From positions 14,623-78,622 of the forward strand of contig JBNLFS010000057.1 of assembly GCA_050305635.1 (NCBI GenBank): a stretch of 64,000 nucleotides of DNA, given 5' to 3'. Under the pieces are notes generated by a model that was given only the letters and a program-made list of their open reading frames with translations, was not told where the DNA came from and ran no database searches. The position numbers and the translations under genes were made by a program. Of the stretch, positions 16,728 to 25,589 are shown piece after piece. This stretch comes from Thiodiazotropha sp050305635 (lineage in GTDB: Bacteria; Pseudomonadota; Gammaproteobacteria; Chromatiales; Chromatiaceae). Positions within the stretch are counted from its first letter, which is position 1; each line of letters begins with the position of its first letter.

Positions 16728-17766
16728 CATCGAAACCCTCACCCTCGGCGCAAGCCCCGCGGAGATCCGTGAGATCAAGCCGGATATGGCGTTGCGCGAC
16801 ATGCGGCTGCACAGCAAGCGCGCTTTGCTCGAAACGCTCCTGCAGAAAGTGGATGGCACCCTGCTCGATGACGAATTGGGCGACCTGTTTGACAGGCAGA
16901 TCAAGCGTCAGATCACCCGCACCCGGGTCAATGGGTGTGAAGTGCTGCTGCTGGAGGTCGAGCGATGGATTCTCAGCGACGGTGAAAAGGCTCGTGCGCT
17001 GGGTAATCTGGCATATAGTTTTTCCAAACAGGGAACCCTGCGATTCATCTCGCCGGAACTCGACGTACCCTGCCCTGCTGTAGGACGGTTGTTCGAAATC
17101 TGGCAGGAGCAGTTTCAGATCGACGCAAAACTCATCCCCTGGTCCTATCTCGGATACCTGGAATCCGGGCAAACCACCCTCGAAGAGTTGCTGGGTATCA
17201 GCATAAGCAGTGGCCGCTCACCGGTAAAACCCGATCAACCGGATGCCTCCGAATACCGGGGCCCGGCGGACATAAAGACCGTACGGATTTTTCTTGCCTC
17301 ATCAGCCGAGCTTCGCGAGGATCGAGATGCCTTTGATCTCTATTTTCGCCAGCAGAACGACCAGCTGCGAAAGCAGGGGCTCTATCTCGAAATCGTTCGC
17401 TGGGAAAATTTCCTCGACGCCATGTCGAGTACACGACTGCAGGATGAATACAACAAAGCCATTCTGAGTTGTGACATCTTTGTCAGCCTATTCATGACCA
17501 AGACCGGGAAATACACCGAGGAGGAATTCGACCTCGCTTTCAAAACCTTTCAAGCCACCGGTAAGCCTCAGGTCTACACCTACTTCAAGAAATCCACGGT
17601 TTCGACGAGCGCCAGTCACCGGGACGATCTGTTGTCCCTATGGGATTTTCAAAAAAAGCTGGTTGAAAAACACCAGCATTTTTTCTCAGAGTATGACTCC
17701 ATCGAAGGACTGAAGAGACAATTCAAGGATCAACTGGAAAAACTGCGCGCCGAGAACAGGCTATAA
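16717..17766 (+). CDS. TIR/DUF4062-like effector with N-terminal adaptor-like domain
   Basis: Of 349 residues, about 187-290 form a Rossmann-like TIR/DUF4062-type domain: strand VRIFLASSAEL (189-199), DR at 202-203, WENFLDAMSSTRLQDEYN at 229-246, strand CDIFVSLF at 252-259, then GKYTEEEF (264-271). In TIR NADases a catalytic Glu follows the equivalent strand; E268-E270 are the candidates here. Such domains are common effectors in bacterial immune systems. Residues 1-160 show a strand-helix-strand-helix pattern (EVLLLEVERW 75-84; LRFISPEL 108-115; AKLIPW 137-142) like that of the neighbour's tail. A charged helix ends the protein. The GGGAG ribosome-binding site lies inside the preceding gene. 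NADase activity and immune role are inferred. Confidence 0.75.
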   Translation: MGISIETLTLGASPAEIREIKPDMALRDMRLHSKRALLETLLQKVDGTLLDDELGDLFDRQIKRQITRTRVNGCEVLLLEVERWILSDGEKARALGNLAYSFSKQGTLRFISPELDVPCPAVGRLFEIWQEQFQIDAKLIPWSYLGYLESGQTTLEELLGISISSGRSPVKPDQPDASEYRGPADIKTVRIFLASSAELREDRDAFDLYFRQQNDQLRKQGLYLEIVRWENFLDAMSSTRLQDEYNKAILSCDIFVSLFMTKTGKYTEEEFDLAFKTFQATGKPQVYTYFKKSTVSTSASHRDDLLSLWDFQKKLVEKHQHFFSEYDSIEGLKRQFKDQLEKLRAENRL

Positions 17767-17779
17767 GTAGACAAACAAT

Positions 17780-17925
17780 CAACAGGCTGTTGAAATTCGC
17801 TCAGATGAGTGCGAGACAAGGCGAAAACCGCCGAAACAGTACAGTTTACAGAAGTAAATGAGCATTTCGAGACAATGATTCAACCCAGAATCAAACCGTC
17901 TGAGTAGCCTTTAACAGCCTGTTAA
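17780..17925. mobile_element. MITE-like element with AACAGGCTGTT ends
   Basis: The ~145-bp segment starts with AACAGGCTGTTGA and ends with the inverted form TTTAACAGCCTGTTAA. Inside it reads CGAGACAAGGCGAAAACCG and ACAGTACAGTTTAC, a sequence type I recall as dispersed in many gammaproteobacterial genomes. It has no coding capacity. It sits 14 nt after the TIR-like gene, at the border with the lower-GC propeller genes. Confidence 0.7.
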
Positions 17926-18031
17926 AGGGGAGTGGAGCGACGCCGATAGCACGCGAGCACCGACCCGGACACATGATTAAAACTATATGGCAGACGCTTG
18001 CATCCCGGCAGCCCTCGATATGACCTACCGC

Positions 18032-20380
18032 TCAAAGCCGGTCTACCGCAATGATGCCAACCCCTGTTTCGCGAGCCGCACCGCGCAGATGTACCGTGTA
18101 GGTACCCGGCTGCAACTCCCTGAGAATCGCGGCCTCTTTCTCTTCTTCCGGCGCGATATCGAGTTCTGCGATTTCCAAGGCCCTGTCTCCGCTCCTCCAG
18201 TCGTTGTTTCGGGCGATCACTGTGTCGCCCGAATACAAAGTAATATTCGGATCCTCTAGCGCATCGTTGACCCCTTTGTTCCGCAATTGAGGACCCAAAC
18301 CCCGAATAAGGACCTTGACGGGCGTGTCGCCCTCGACCACAAACCCGCCGATCGTGATGGCTTCACCCTCGTCGACGTGCGCTCGCCCTGAAATATTCAC
18401 TTGTAGCGAATTCGCAGGCATTTGATTATCCGCATCCACTCCTATGATACCCACACCCGTGTCCCCGGGTTTACCCTTGAGGTGAACGGTATAGACACCG
18501 GGATCAAGGCGCACTCGCAAGGCAGACTCATTGGGGTGGTCTAGCCCAATGCCCGCCGATTCGATTCGGTCGGCGTCCTGGGTGGATTGCCAATCGTCAT
18601 TATGAGCGATTAACGTGCTTCCGGAGAAGAGATAGATATGGGGATCCTGAAGCGGCGATTGCACGCCCTTTTCTGCGAGACTCGGACCGATGCCCCGAAG
18701 AATCACAGTCTGGGGTGATGCACCTTCAATGATAAACCCACCTATGAGAATATCGGCTCCCTCTCCAACATAGGATCGTGTCGAGAAGTTGACGATCGAA
18801 CCAGGACTTGAATCCAGATTCCAATCAACGCCCGAGTTATAGACCGTATCAAGATCACCATCTTTATCAAAGTCAATAGCGAGAGAGTTGCCGTGTATTT
18901 GAGTTAAGTCGATCGCATCAGGGGATAATGTTTGCGGCCCGGTAAAAACCAAAGGATCCTGCTGCTCGAAAAGAAGCACGGATTGGGGTTCCGTACTGTC
19001 CGGGTAATAAAACTGAAGGGCGATATCCAGCCTGTCATCTCCGTTGACATCTAAAAACTCGAGCCGCTCGGTTGCCCCATATCTGATTTCCGTACCTTGA
19101 TAAAGCAAGCGCTGCTCAAAGAAGTTGAAATCCCGCTTTATAAGCAAAATCAATTTATATTCTTCATAGTCGCTTTGATAAACCACCAACATCTCTTGTT
19201 GGCCGTCGTTATCGAGATCCGCAAACACCTCCTTGCTTCTGGAAATGGTATTTGCATTCGGGGCTCCGCAAAAGACAGGATCCGTCCAGTTTGGAAAGTT
19301 TGTAATTCTTACTGGCTCTTCATACTGATTGGGTCGTTCATCGTCTCTTTCATAGAATAGGATTTGACCTTGAGCTTGAGTCGGGTGAACCAACAGATCC
19401 ATATCCCCATCCATATCGAAATCCGTTACCCAGACAGCCTCCTGATTATCCAGCGGTACTGAGTGATAAGGATTGGAATACTGCGTGACGCTTTCCATGC
19501 TTGTTTGTTCAAAATAACTTAACCTACTGGACAATTGGCGCGCCATCAATACATCAAGATCACCATCATCATCGAAATCCAGGACCAATGGATAGTCATA
19601 ACTCGTAACCGGATGATTTACGCCAGGAAGCGGTTGTCCTTGCACAGCATTAAAATATTCAACAAAGCCTGCCGGTAATGTCTCATAGTATTTTGCCAGA
19701 ATTTCCGTAACATCATCACTCCTACGCATGAATACAGACTCCTCAGGAGTACCTGTATTTTCATAGAATACGCCATCTCCTTCTCCATATTTCCAGCTGG
19801 AAGCAAAAACATCCAAATCACCGTCGCCATCCACATCAACGAATCTGGCATATGCGTCATCGCCCAAACTCACTGCTCCGTTAAACACATCCTCAGAAAG
19901 TATTTCGTTGTTATTATTGACATCGTATTCGTTTTCGAGAACTACCAGGGTATTGATGCCGTCATTGTTCAAATCGACCAGAGAAGCCGTCGCATACTGT
20001 GCAGAAGGATACCAGCCTTTATACAATGATATATCGAATGCGACAGATGTATTTTGATAGATCAGGTCGTTCCATGTACTAGTTTGATCAAGCAATTTAT
20101 TGAGCGGCCCAGCAATGATGTTTTGATACATTCCATCCTGATCGGACCTTGTCAAAAACTGTAGATATTGCTCTCCTCCTATTGACGTAACCGCAGGTCC
20201 CACTACGATCCTGTCAACCACGCTATTTGGAATTGAGAACGCCTGTGTACTGGAGCGCCCCAAGGATATTGCAGCACTGTTCGATGAAAACGCACAAGCC
20301 CACAAAACACCCAAGGAACAAATTGCGTGTTTAACCTCTTGTGACAAACTGCTTTTATGTGTAGATATAATGCTCTTCAT
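18032..20380 (-). CDS. Secreted FG-GAP/VCBS beta-propeller protein with duplicated C-terminal domain (paralog 1)
   Basis: The 782 residues begin with a signal peptide (about 1-37). Seven calcium-type DxDxDG-like motifs follow between about residues 140 and 520: DLNNDGINT, DVDGDGDLDV, DFDDDGDLDV, DFDMDGDMDL, DLDNDGQQEM, DVNGDDRLDI and DFDKDGDLDT. That number suits a seven-bladed propeller. The C-terminus holds two related ~110-residue beta domains (about 535-645 and 662-782), each with GGFxxEG, (R/L)RGxGP, DPxIxL(F/Y)SG, NDDW or NNDW, and YTVHL(K/R)G near its end. The domain type is common at C-termini of large secreted proteins. Function is unknown; extracellular adhesion or binding is plausible. 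Its neighbour at 20527-22758 is a paralog. Confidence 0.8.
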   Translation of the reverse strand: MKSIISTHKSSLSQEVKHAICSLGVLWACAFSSNSAAISLGRSSTQAFSIPNSVVDRIVVGPAVTSIGGEQYLQFLTRSDQDGMYQNIIAGPLNKLLDQTSTWNDLIYQNTSVAFDISLYKGWYPSAQYATASLVDLNNDGINTLVVLENEYDVNNNNEILSEDVFNGAVSLGDDAYARFVDVDGDGDLDVFASSWKYGEGDGVFYENTGTPEESVFMRRSDDVTEILAKYYETLPAGFVEYFNAVQGQPLPGVNHPVTSYDYPLVLDFDDDGDLDVLMARQLSSRLSYFEQTSMESVTQYSNPYHSVPLDNQEAVWVTDFDMDGDMDLLVHPTQAQGQILFYERDDERPNQYEEPVRITNFPNWTDPVFCGAPNANTISRSKEVFADLDNDGQQEMLVVYQSDYEEYKLILLIKRDFNFFEQRLLYQGTEIRYGATERLEFLDVNGDDRLDIALQFYYPDSTEPQSVLLFEQQDPLVFTGPQTLSPDAIDLTQIHGNSLAIDFDKDGDLDTVYNSGVDWNLDSSPGSIVNFSTRSYVGEGADILIGGFIIEGASPQTVILRGIGPSLAEKGVQSPLQDPHIYLFSGSTLIAHNDDWQSTQDADRIESAGIGLDHPNESALRVRLDPGVYTVHLKGKPGDTGVGIIGVDADNQMPANSLQVNISGRAHVDEGEAITIGGFVVEGDTPVKVLIRGLGPQLRNKGVNDALEDPNITLYSGDTVIARNNDWRSGDRALEIAELDIAPEEEKEAAILRELQPGTYTVHLRGAARETGVGIIAVDRL

Positions 20381-20526
20381 GCGCTACCCGTTCTTCCGTT
20401 GTGCCTCCGATTACTGAATTCCGTGTATACAGCTCGTATCCACTACCCATACTCGATCACTGAAGCATCCATTATACATCGGGCGACCAATCACTTACGG
20501 TTGAATTAACCGGTCCTTTCGAGTTT

Positions 20527-22758
20527 TCAGAGCCTGTCGACCGCGATGATTCCAACCCCGGTATCACCCACTCTGCCACGTAGATGAACCGTATAGACGC
20601 CTGGTTCCAAGTCCGCGAGTAGAGCGGCTTCCTTGTCATGTTCGGGCGCAATGTCCAGTTTTGCGATCTCTGAGACCTGCGCACTGCGCTTCCAGTCGTT
20701 GTTGCTGGCAATGACCTTATTACCTGAAAACAGTGTGATGTTGGGGTCCTCCAGTGCATTGTTCACGCCTTTATCACGCAATTGGGGACCCAAGCCGCGA
20801 ATAAGCACCTTCACTGGTGTATCGCCTTCAATGACAAACCCTCCGATCGCAATCTCTTCACCCTCAGCGACGAGCGCACGTCCGGAAATATTCACCTGGA
20901 GCGAGTTCGTGGGCATTTGATTGTCCGCATCCACACCGATGATACCCACACCTGTATCCCCCGATTTACCCTTGAGGTGAACGGTATAGACTCCGGGATC
21001 AAGACGTACCCGCAATGCGGACTCTTTGGGATGCTCCAATCCAATTCCCGCCGACTCGATCATATCTGCGCCCTTTGCGGTTTGCCAATCATCGTTATGG
21101 GCAATCAACGTATCCCCTGAGAAAAGATATAGCTGGGGATCTTCAAGCGGTGCGTTTACCCCTTTATTCGCAAGACTGGGGCCTATGCCCCGCAGAATCA
21201 CCGTTTGAGGCGATTGACCCTGAATAATGAAGCCCCCAATGAGGACATTGGAAGCCTCCCCGACATATGAGCGTGTGGAAAAGTTTGTAATGGCGCCTGG
21301 ACTGGATTCCAAATTCCAGAAAACACCCTGGCTATTGACGGTATCAATATCGCCATCACCATCCATATCCACTTTGTAATCCTGGCCCTCTAATTCATCG
21401 AATGACGCCGCATCAAGCGCAAGTTCGATGGGGGCAGAAAATGTCATTCGGTAATATTGTTTAAACAGAAGTACCTGTTGTACCTCATGCGTATCGTCAT
21501 CCGAAAACCGCAAAACCACATCAACCATCCCATCACTATCGACATCCATTAATTTCGCGGTATAACGCCAACTCAGCACATCCCCCTCATAGATCGGCAT
21601 TTGAATAAACGCATTATTTTCTTGCTTTAGCATCAGTGACAATCGATAGGTACGGTCACCCGTTGACTCAAAGGCCAGCATATCCTGATATCCATCGCCA
21701 TTGACATCGGCAAATATGTCGCCACTCGTCAATACAGCATCTCCATCAGGAAGTATTGGAAAATTCGTTATTGTAACTGGGCTTGCATACTGAATGGGAT
21801 AGTTGTTAATTCTCTCGTAATACTGCATCTCTCCAGGCGCCGAATTAACCAGTAGATCCAGGTCTCCGTCCGTGTCGAAATCCGTTATCCAATAGGCATT
21901 GCTATCCTTGACCGGAAACGCGCCAAACGGCTCTGAATAGACGGGCATACCGTCATTATTTGACTGCTCATAATATCTCACTGCCCTGACCCTTTTACCC
22001 ATCATCATAAGATCAAGATCTCCATCCGAATCGAAATCATAAACCAATGGAAATTGGTACTCTGAGGGAAATGATTGGGAAAATTGCGAATTATAACTAT
22101 TAACAAAACCCGCGGGCAGTGTTTGATAATATTGTTCAATAGCCTGTTCAACATGATCATGATCAGGAACGAAAAGTGGAACCTCTGGCGTTCCAGTATT
22201 CTCATAATATCGATGAATTTGATGTATCTTTCGATCGGACATAAACACATCGAGATCATCATCACCGTCAGCATCGACGAACATCATTGGGTCAGGTATT
22301 CCGTTCGGCACATCCCCGTTAAAAATATCCTCAGTAATTCTCACGGGAGAACCGCTGATATCATATTCATCTACATAGTGAATCAGTGTATTCGTTCCAT
22401 CATTATTAAGATCCACCAAATTATCGCCAAAACAGATCTCATCGGATTCAATCAACTGACTCGATACAACCAACTCATCCCAGGGTATGGTTCTATCGAA
22501 TAAGCGATCAATGGGTCCCGCGATAATATTTTGGCAAACCACATCAGGATCCTTAACTTCACTAAATACGATAAACTGCAAATATTTTTTATTCTCGACT
22601 GTCGTTATCGACGGCCCCACCGTGATGTTCTGAACAACCTCATCAGGAATCGCGAAGGCATGCGTGCCGGACCTCACGATTGGGTTTGCGGCGTTTACTT
22701 CAAAGCTGACCATGCAAGTCATGAGACCCAGGGCTTGACAAATTTTTCCAATCCTCAT
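20527..22758 (-). CDS. Secreted FG-GAP/VCBS beta-propeller protein with duplicated C-terminal domain (paralog 2)
   Basis: The 743-residue protein has a signal peptide (MRIGKICQALGLMTCMVSFEVNA) and a good ribosome-binding site (AAGGA, 8-nt spacing). It has seven DxDxDG-like motifs at equivalent places: DLNNDGTNT, DADGDDDLDV, DFDSDGDLDL, DFDTDGDLDL, DVNGDGYQDM, DVDSDGMVDV and DMDGDGDIDT. Its two C-terminal beta domains (about 494-605 and 624-743) match those of the downstream paralog much more closely than the propellers match. Base composition is clearly AT-richer than the housekeeping genes around it, most of all in the propeller half, which suggests transfer. It lies 146 nt upstream of paralog 1 on the same strand. 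Confidence 0.8.
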   Translation of the reverse strand: MRIGKICQALGLMTCMVSFEVNAANPIVRSGTHAFAIPDEVVQNITVGPSITTVENKKYLQFIVFSEVKDPDVVCQNIIAGPIDRLFDRTIPWDELVVSSQLIESDEICFGDNLVDLNNDGTNTLIHYVDEYDISGSPVRITEDIFNGDVPNGIPDPMMFVDADGDDDLDVFMSDRKIHQIHRYYENTGTPEVPLFVPDHDHVEQAIEQYYQTLPAGFVNSYNSQFSQSFPSEYQFPLVYDFDSDGDLDLMMMGKRVRAVRYYEQSNNDGMPVYSEPFGAFPVKDSNAYWITDFDTDGDLDLLVNSAPGEMQYYERINNYPIQYASPVTITNFPILPDGDAVLTSGDIFADVNGDGYQDMLAFESTGDRTYRLSLMLKQENNAFIQMPIYEGDVLSWRYTAKLMDVDSDGMVDVVLRFSDDDTHEVQQVLLFKQYYRMTFSAPIELALDAASFDELEGQDYKVDMDGDGDIDTVNSQGVFWNLESSPGAITNFSTRSYVGEASNVLIGGFIIQGQSPQTVILRGIGPSLANKGVNAPLEDPQLYLFSGDTLIAHNDDWQTAKGADMIESAGIGLEHPKESALRVRLDPGVYTVHLKGKSGDTGVGIIGVDADNQMPTNSLQVNISGRALVAEGEEIAIGGFVIEGDTPVKVLIRGLGPQLRDKGVNNALEDPNITLFSGNKVIASNNDWKRSAQVSEIAKLDIAPEHDKEAALLADLEPGVYTVHLRGRVGDTGVGIIAVDRL

Positions 22759-22804
22759 CGAGAGATCCTTACGCTTGGGTCAATATCGTTAAAATCGCAC
22801 CGCA

Positions 22805-23743
22805 TTACACACTCAGCAATTTCTCGGAACGGTACAACGTAGCTTCACTCAATATTGGATGGAAGCGTTTGCGTACAAACCGGAGCATCTGGTCATTCTC
22901 GATCTTGACTTGAAATATGACGTTTTCAATCCGTGCAGCCGAGAGTCTTATAAAACCTTCGCCCAATAGCAGAATTGTCGCTCCGGATGCGCGATACTCC
23001 GGTTCAACAAATAGCGAGGAGTATTCAATCAAATCGGACCGGATACGGACCGCCATCAGCCAACCGATCACCTTATCCCCCTTGCACAGACCTAAACTGA
23101 GTTTTTTATCAACTTCTTTGTCGCTGCTTTGAGGCACAAGTTCTCTTCGAAACGGCTCGTCATGGCGACAGCGTTTGAGCAATTCCGTGTACTGTTGATT
23201 TGAAATCGATGCCCAGGGAATCGCTTTAAGGCCGTATGGCTTGCGTCGATACTGGTCCCATTCCAGATCCCGCAGAGTATTTATCGCAACCTTGAAACGG
23301 TGCACCAGTGGTTGCTGTACGCTCCACCCATGCTTCTTCAGGATATGCGAGGCCACCGGATAGGATGCATTTTCGTCTCTCAGCTCAAGGGTGATTTTTT
23401 TGATGCCTTGACTTCGGAACCATCCATCCAGTCCCGTTAGCAGCTGTTGACCCAGACCATGTCCGGCGTATCCCGGCAAGACATACCAGGAAACTATTTT
23501 AGCTAAGCCGTGATGACGACTTAAAAATGCAACAATGAGGCCCTGGCAGGTCGCGTCTTGCTGCGCAACTGCCGTAAACCACTCCACATTCAGGCCCCGC
23601 TTGTTTAGATAGACGCTCGCACCCGGCAGCACCATCTTTGGAAACCGCTGGACAATATCGGGCAGGCTGGGTTGTTGGGTGATCTGAATTGATTCCTTAT
23701 GAGCGTCCATGGTTTTCGTATTGGGCCATTCGTCCCTGGTCAT
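22805..23743 (-). CDS. Tandem GNAT-fold acetyltransferase
   Basis: The ~312-residue product contains two GNAT-like halves. The first has the acetyl-CoA loop GYAGHGLGQQLL (about residue 91-102), preceded by WYVLP. The second has LFVEPEYRASGATILLLGEGF (about 247-267), a weaker match. The start is uncertain: GTG at 23764, ATG at 23743 or ATG at 23710 are all in frame without a strong Shine-Dalgarno. It lies 46 nt upstream of propeller paralog 2 on the same strand and shares its lower GC, so it may belong to the same acquired segment. The substrate cannot be inferred. Confidence 0.7.
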   Translation of the reverse strand: MTRDEWPNTKTMDAHKESIQITQQPSLPDIVQRFPKMVLPGASVYLNKRGLNVEWFTAVAQQDATCQGLIVAFLSRHHGLAKIVSWYVLPGYAGHGLGQQLLTGLDGWFRSQGIKKITLELRDENASYPVASHILKKHGWSVQQPLVHRFKVAINTLRDLEWDQYRRKPYGLKAIPWASISNQQYTELLKRCRHDEPFRRELVPQSSDKEVDKKLSLGLCKGDKVIGWLMAVRIRSDLIEYSSLFVEPEYRASGATILLLGEGFIRLSAARIENVIFQVKIENDQMLRFVRKRFHPILSEATLYRSEKLLSV

Positions 23744-23880
23744 TCCGTAGCCTGAATGAAGCACAGCGGAGTTCGAGGTCGATCGTTTCGCGATTGCTCA
23801 CCCGAATTCCGCCGCGCCGCAACCAGATTAATGATAACAGACAGTGGAATCTATCCCTCGGCCTGAGTCTTCCTCATCCT

Positions 23881-25158
23881 TCATACTTGTGCTGCATTCA
23901 ACGCCTGAGCAATATCGGCAATGATGTCATCCACATGCTCGATACCGATTGACAATCGCACCATGTCGGCGCTGACTCCGGCGGTCGCCAACTCCTGCTC
24001 ATTCAACTGACGATGGGTGGTGGTGGCCGGATGACAGGCCAGTGATTTGGCGTCGCCGATGTTGACCAGACGCAGGATCATCTGCAGGGCATCGATGAAC
24101 CGGGCACCGGCTTCCGCACCGCCGTCGATACCAAAGCTGAGAATACCGGAGGCCTGTCCCTTGGTGATTTTCTGGCAGCGATCGAAATGGGGGCTCTCGG
24201 GCAAGCCCGCATAGTTGACCCACTTTACCTGGGGATGCTGCTTCAGGTATTCGGCCACCTTGAGGCTGTTCTCGCAGTGCCGTTCCATACGCAACCCCAG
24301 GGTCTCGAGGCCCTGCATGATCAGGAAGGCGCTGTGGGGCGAGAGGGCCGAACCGGTGTTGCGCAGGGGCACCACCCGGCAGCGTGCGATGTAGGCCGCC
24401 GGTCCCAATGCTTCGGTGTAAACCACCCCGTGGTAGGAGGGATCCGGTTCGTTGAGCATGGAAAACCGTTCCTTGTTGGCCACCCAGTCGAATTTTCCCG
24501 AGTCGATGATGATGCCGCCGATGGTGGTGCCGTGACCGCCGATGTACTTGGTCAGGGAGTGGACGATGATGTCCGCCCCGTGCTCGAAGGCCCGGCACAG
24601 GTAGGGGGTGGCCACGGTGTTGTCGACGATCAGGGGCACCCCGTGCCGGTGGGCGATCTCCGCCAGCTTCTCCAGATCCACCACGTTGCCTGCCGGATTG
24701 CCGATGGATTCGCAGAATACGGCCCGGGTCCTGGCGTCGATCAGACTCTCGAGCTTCTCGTAGTCGTCGAATGAGGCCATGCGCACATCGATGCCCTGGC
24801 GCGGAAAGGTGTGGGCAAACAGGTTGTAGGTACCGCCGTAGAGCTGACTGGTACTGACGATGTTGTCCCCGCTCATGGTGATGCACTGAATCGCATAGGT
24901 GATCGCCGACATGCCGGAGGCCACCGCCAGGGCGCCGATACCCCCCTCCATCTCCGCAAGGCGCTGCTCCAGCACCGCGGTGGTGGGATTCATAATGCGA
25001 GTGTAGATGTTGCCCGCCACCTTCAGATCGAACAGGTCCGCGCCATGCTGGGTGTCATCGAAGGTGTAGGAGGTGGTCTGGTAGATGGGGACCGCGGCCG
25101 CCTTGGTGGTGGGTTCGGATTGGTAGCCCGCATGCAGGGCCAGGGACTCAAGTTTCAT
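23881..25158 (-). CDS. metY: O-acetylhomoserine sulfhydrylase (PLP enzyme)
   Basis: The 425 residues match the Cys/Met-metabolism PLP family and the longer MetY type: start MKLESLALHAGYQSEPTTKA, SGMSAITYA at 81-89, QLYGGTYNLF, and PLP lysine K204 in SLTKYIGGHG. It makes homocysteine from O-acetylhomoserine and sulfide; in some bacteria it also recycles methanethiol. AGGAAAAC precedes the ATG. The return to high GC marks the end of the accessory stretch. A MITE-like palindrome occupies its upstream region, so its promoter must lie within or beyond that element. Confidence 0.92.
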   Translation of the reverse strand: MKLESLALHAGYQSEPTTKAAAVPIYQTTSYTFDDTQHGADLFDLKVAGNIYTRIMNPTTAVLEQRLAEMEGGIGALAVASGMSAITYAIQCITMSGDNIVSTSQLYGGTYNLFAHTFPRQGIDVRMASFDDYEKLESLIDARTRAVFCESIGNPAGNVVDLEKLAEIAHRHGVPLIVDNTVATPYLCRAFEHGADIIVHSLTKYIGGHGTTIGGIIIDSGKFDWVANKERFSMLNEPDPSYHGVVYTEALGPAAYIARCRVVPLRNTGSALSPHSAFLIMQGLETLGLRMERHCENSLKVAEYLKQHPQVKWVNYAGLPESPHFDRCQKITKGQASGILSFGIDGGAEAGARFIDALQMILRLVNIGDAKSLACHPATTTHRQLNEQELATAGVSADMVRLSIGIEHVDDIIADIAQALNAAQV

Positions 25159-25176
25159 GTTTTCCTCGCATCTTAC

Positions 25177-25297
25177 GTGTCGTGTCTCATACTAATACGC
25201 ATTTATAGAGGCCCGCACGGATCCCAAGGCAAGGCGTGACGCGCAGGCAATGGCTTGGTGTCACGCTATAATCGCGTATTAGTACGAGACACGACAC
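25177..25297. mobile_element. 121-bp MITE-like element with 24-bp terminal inverted repeats
   Basis: The terminal repeats start GTGTCGTGTCTC and run into TACTAATACGC; they match at 23 of 24 positions. Pairing continues inward (ATTTATAG against CTATAATC), so the RNA would form a very long hairpin. It is non-coding and sits in the 431-bp spacer between divergent metY and rsxA, 18 nt from the metY start. A TATAAT lies at 25267-25272 inside it on the plus strand but has no -35 partner. The remaining ~290 bp to rsxA hold no recognisable gene. Confidence 0.8.
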
Positions 25298-25589
25298 TAG
25301 TTGTGGTTGTTATGTCCGGGTACCATAAACGCCATTTAGCCGCCCATCAAGACACTGGATGACCGACCATTCCGATCCACGGGACACCCCCCCGACTCCC
25401 GGGACCGTCAAAGCCTAGCCGGCGCCGTCTGATTGATTGGCGTTTCCCACCGTTTGCGCCTTATCAATGCGTGTTTGCGGAAAATGCCCCATATTGAACC
25501 CCGCTCGTGAAATCACCTCTTACTCACGAGTTGTATCCACGCAAATGGCCGCTTATCCTTAATGCCATTGATTGAACTTCGGTCTATCC

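Noticed and set aside
25267..25272. TATAAT as an rsxA promoter
   Set aside because: It lies inside the MITE, lacks a -35 hexamer and is 318 nt upstream of rsxA.
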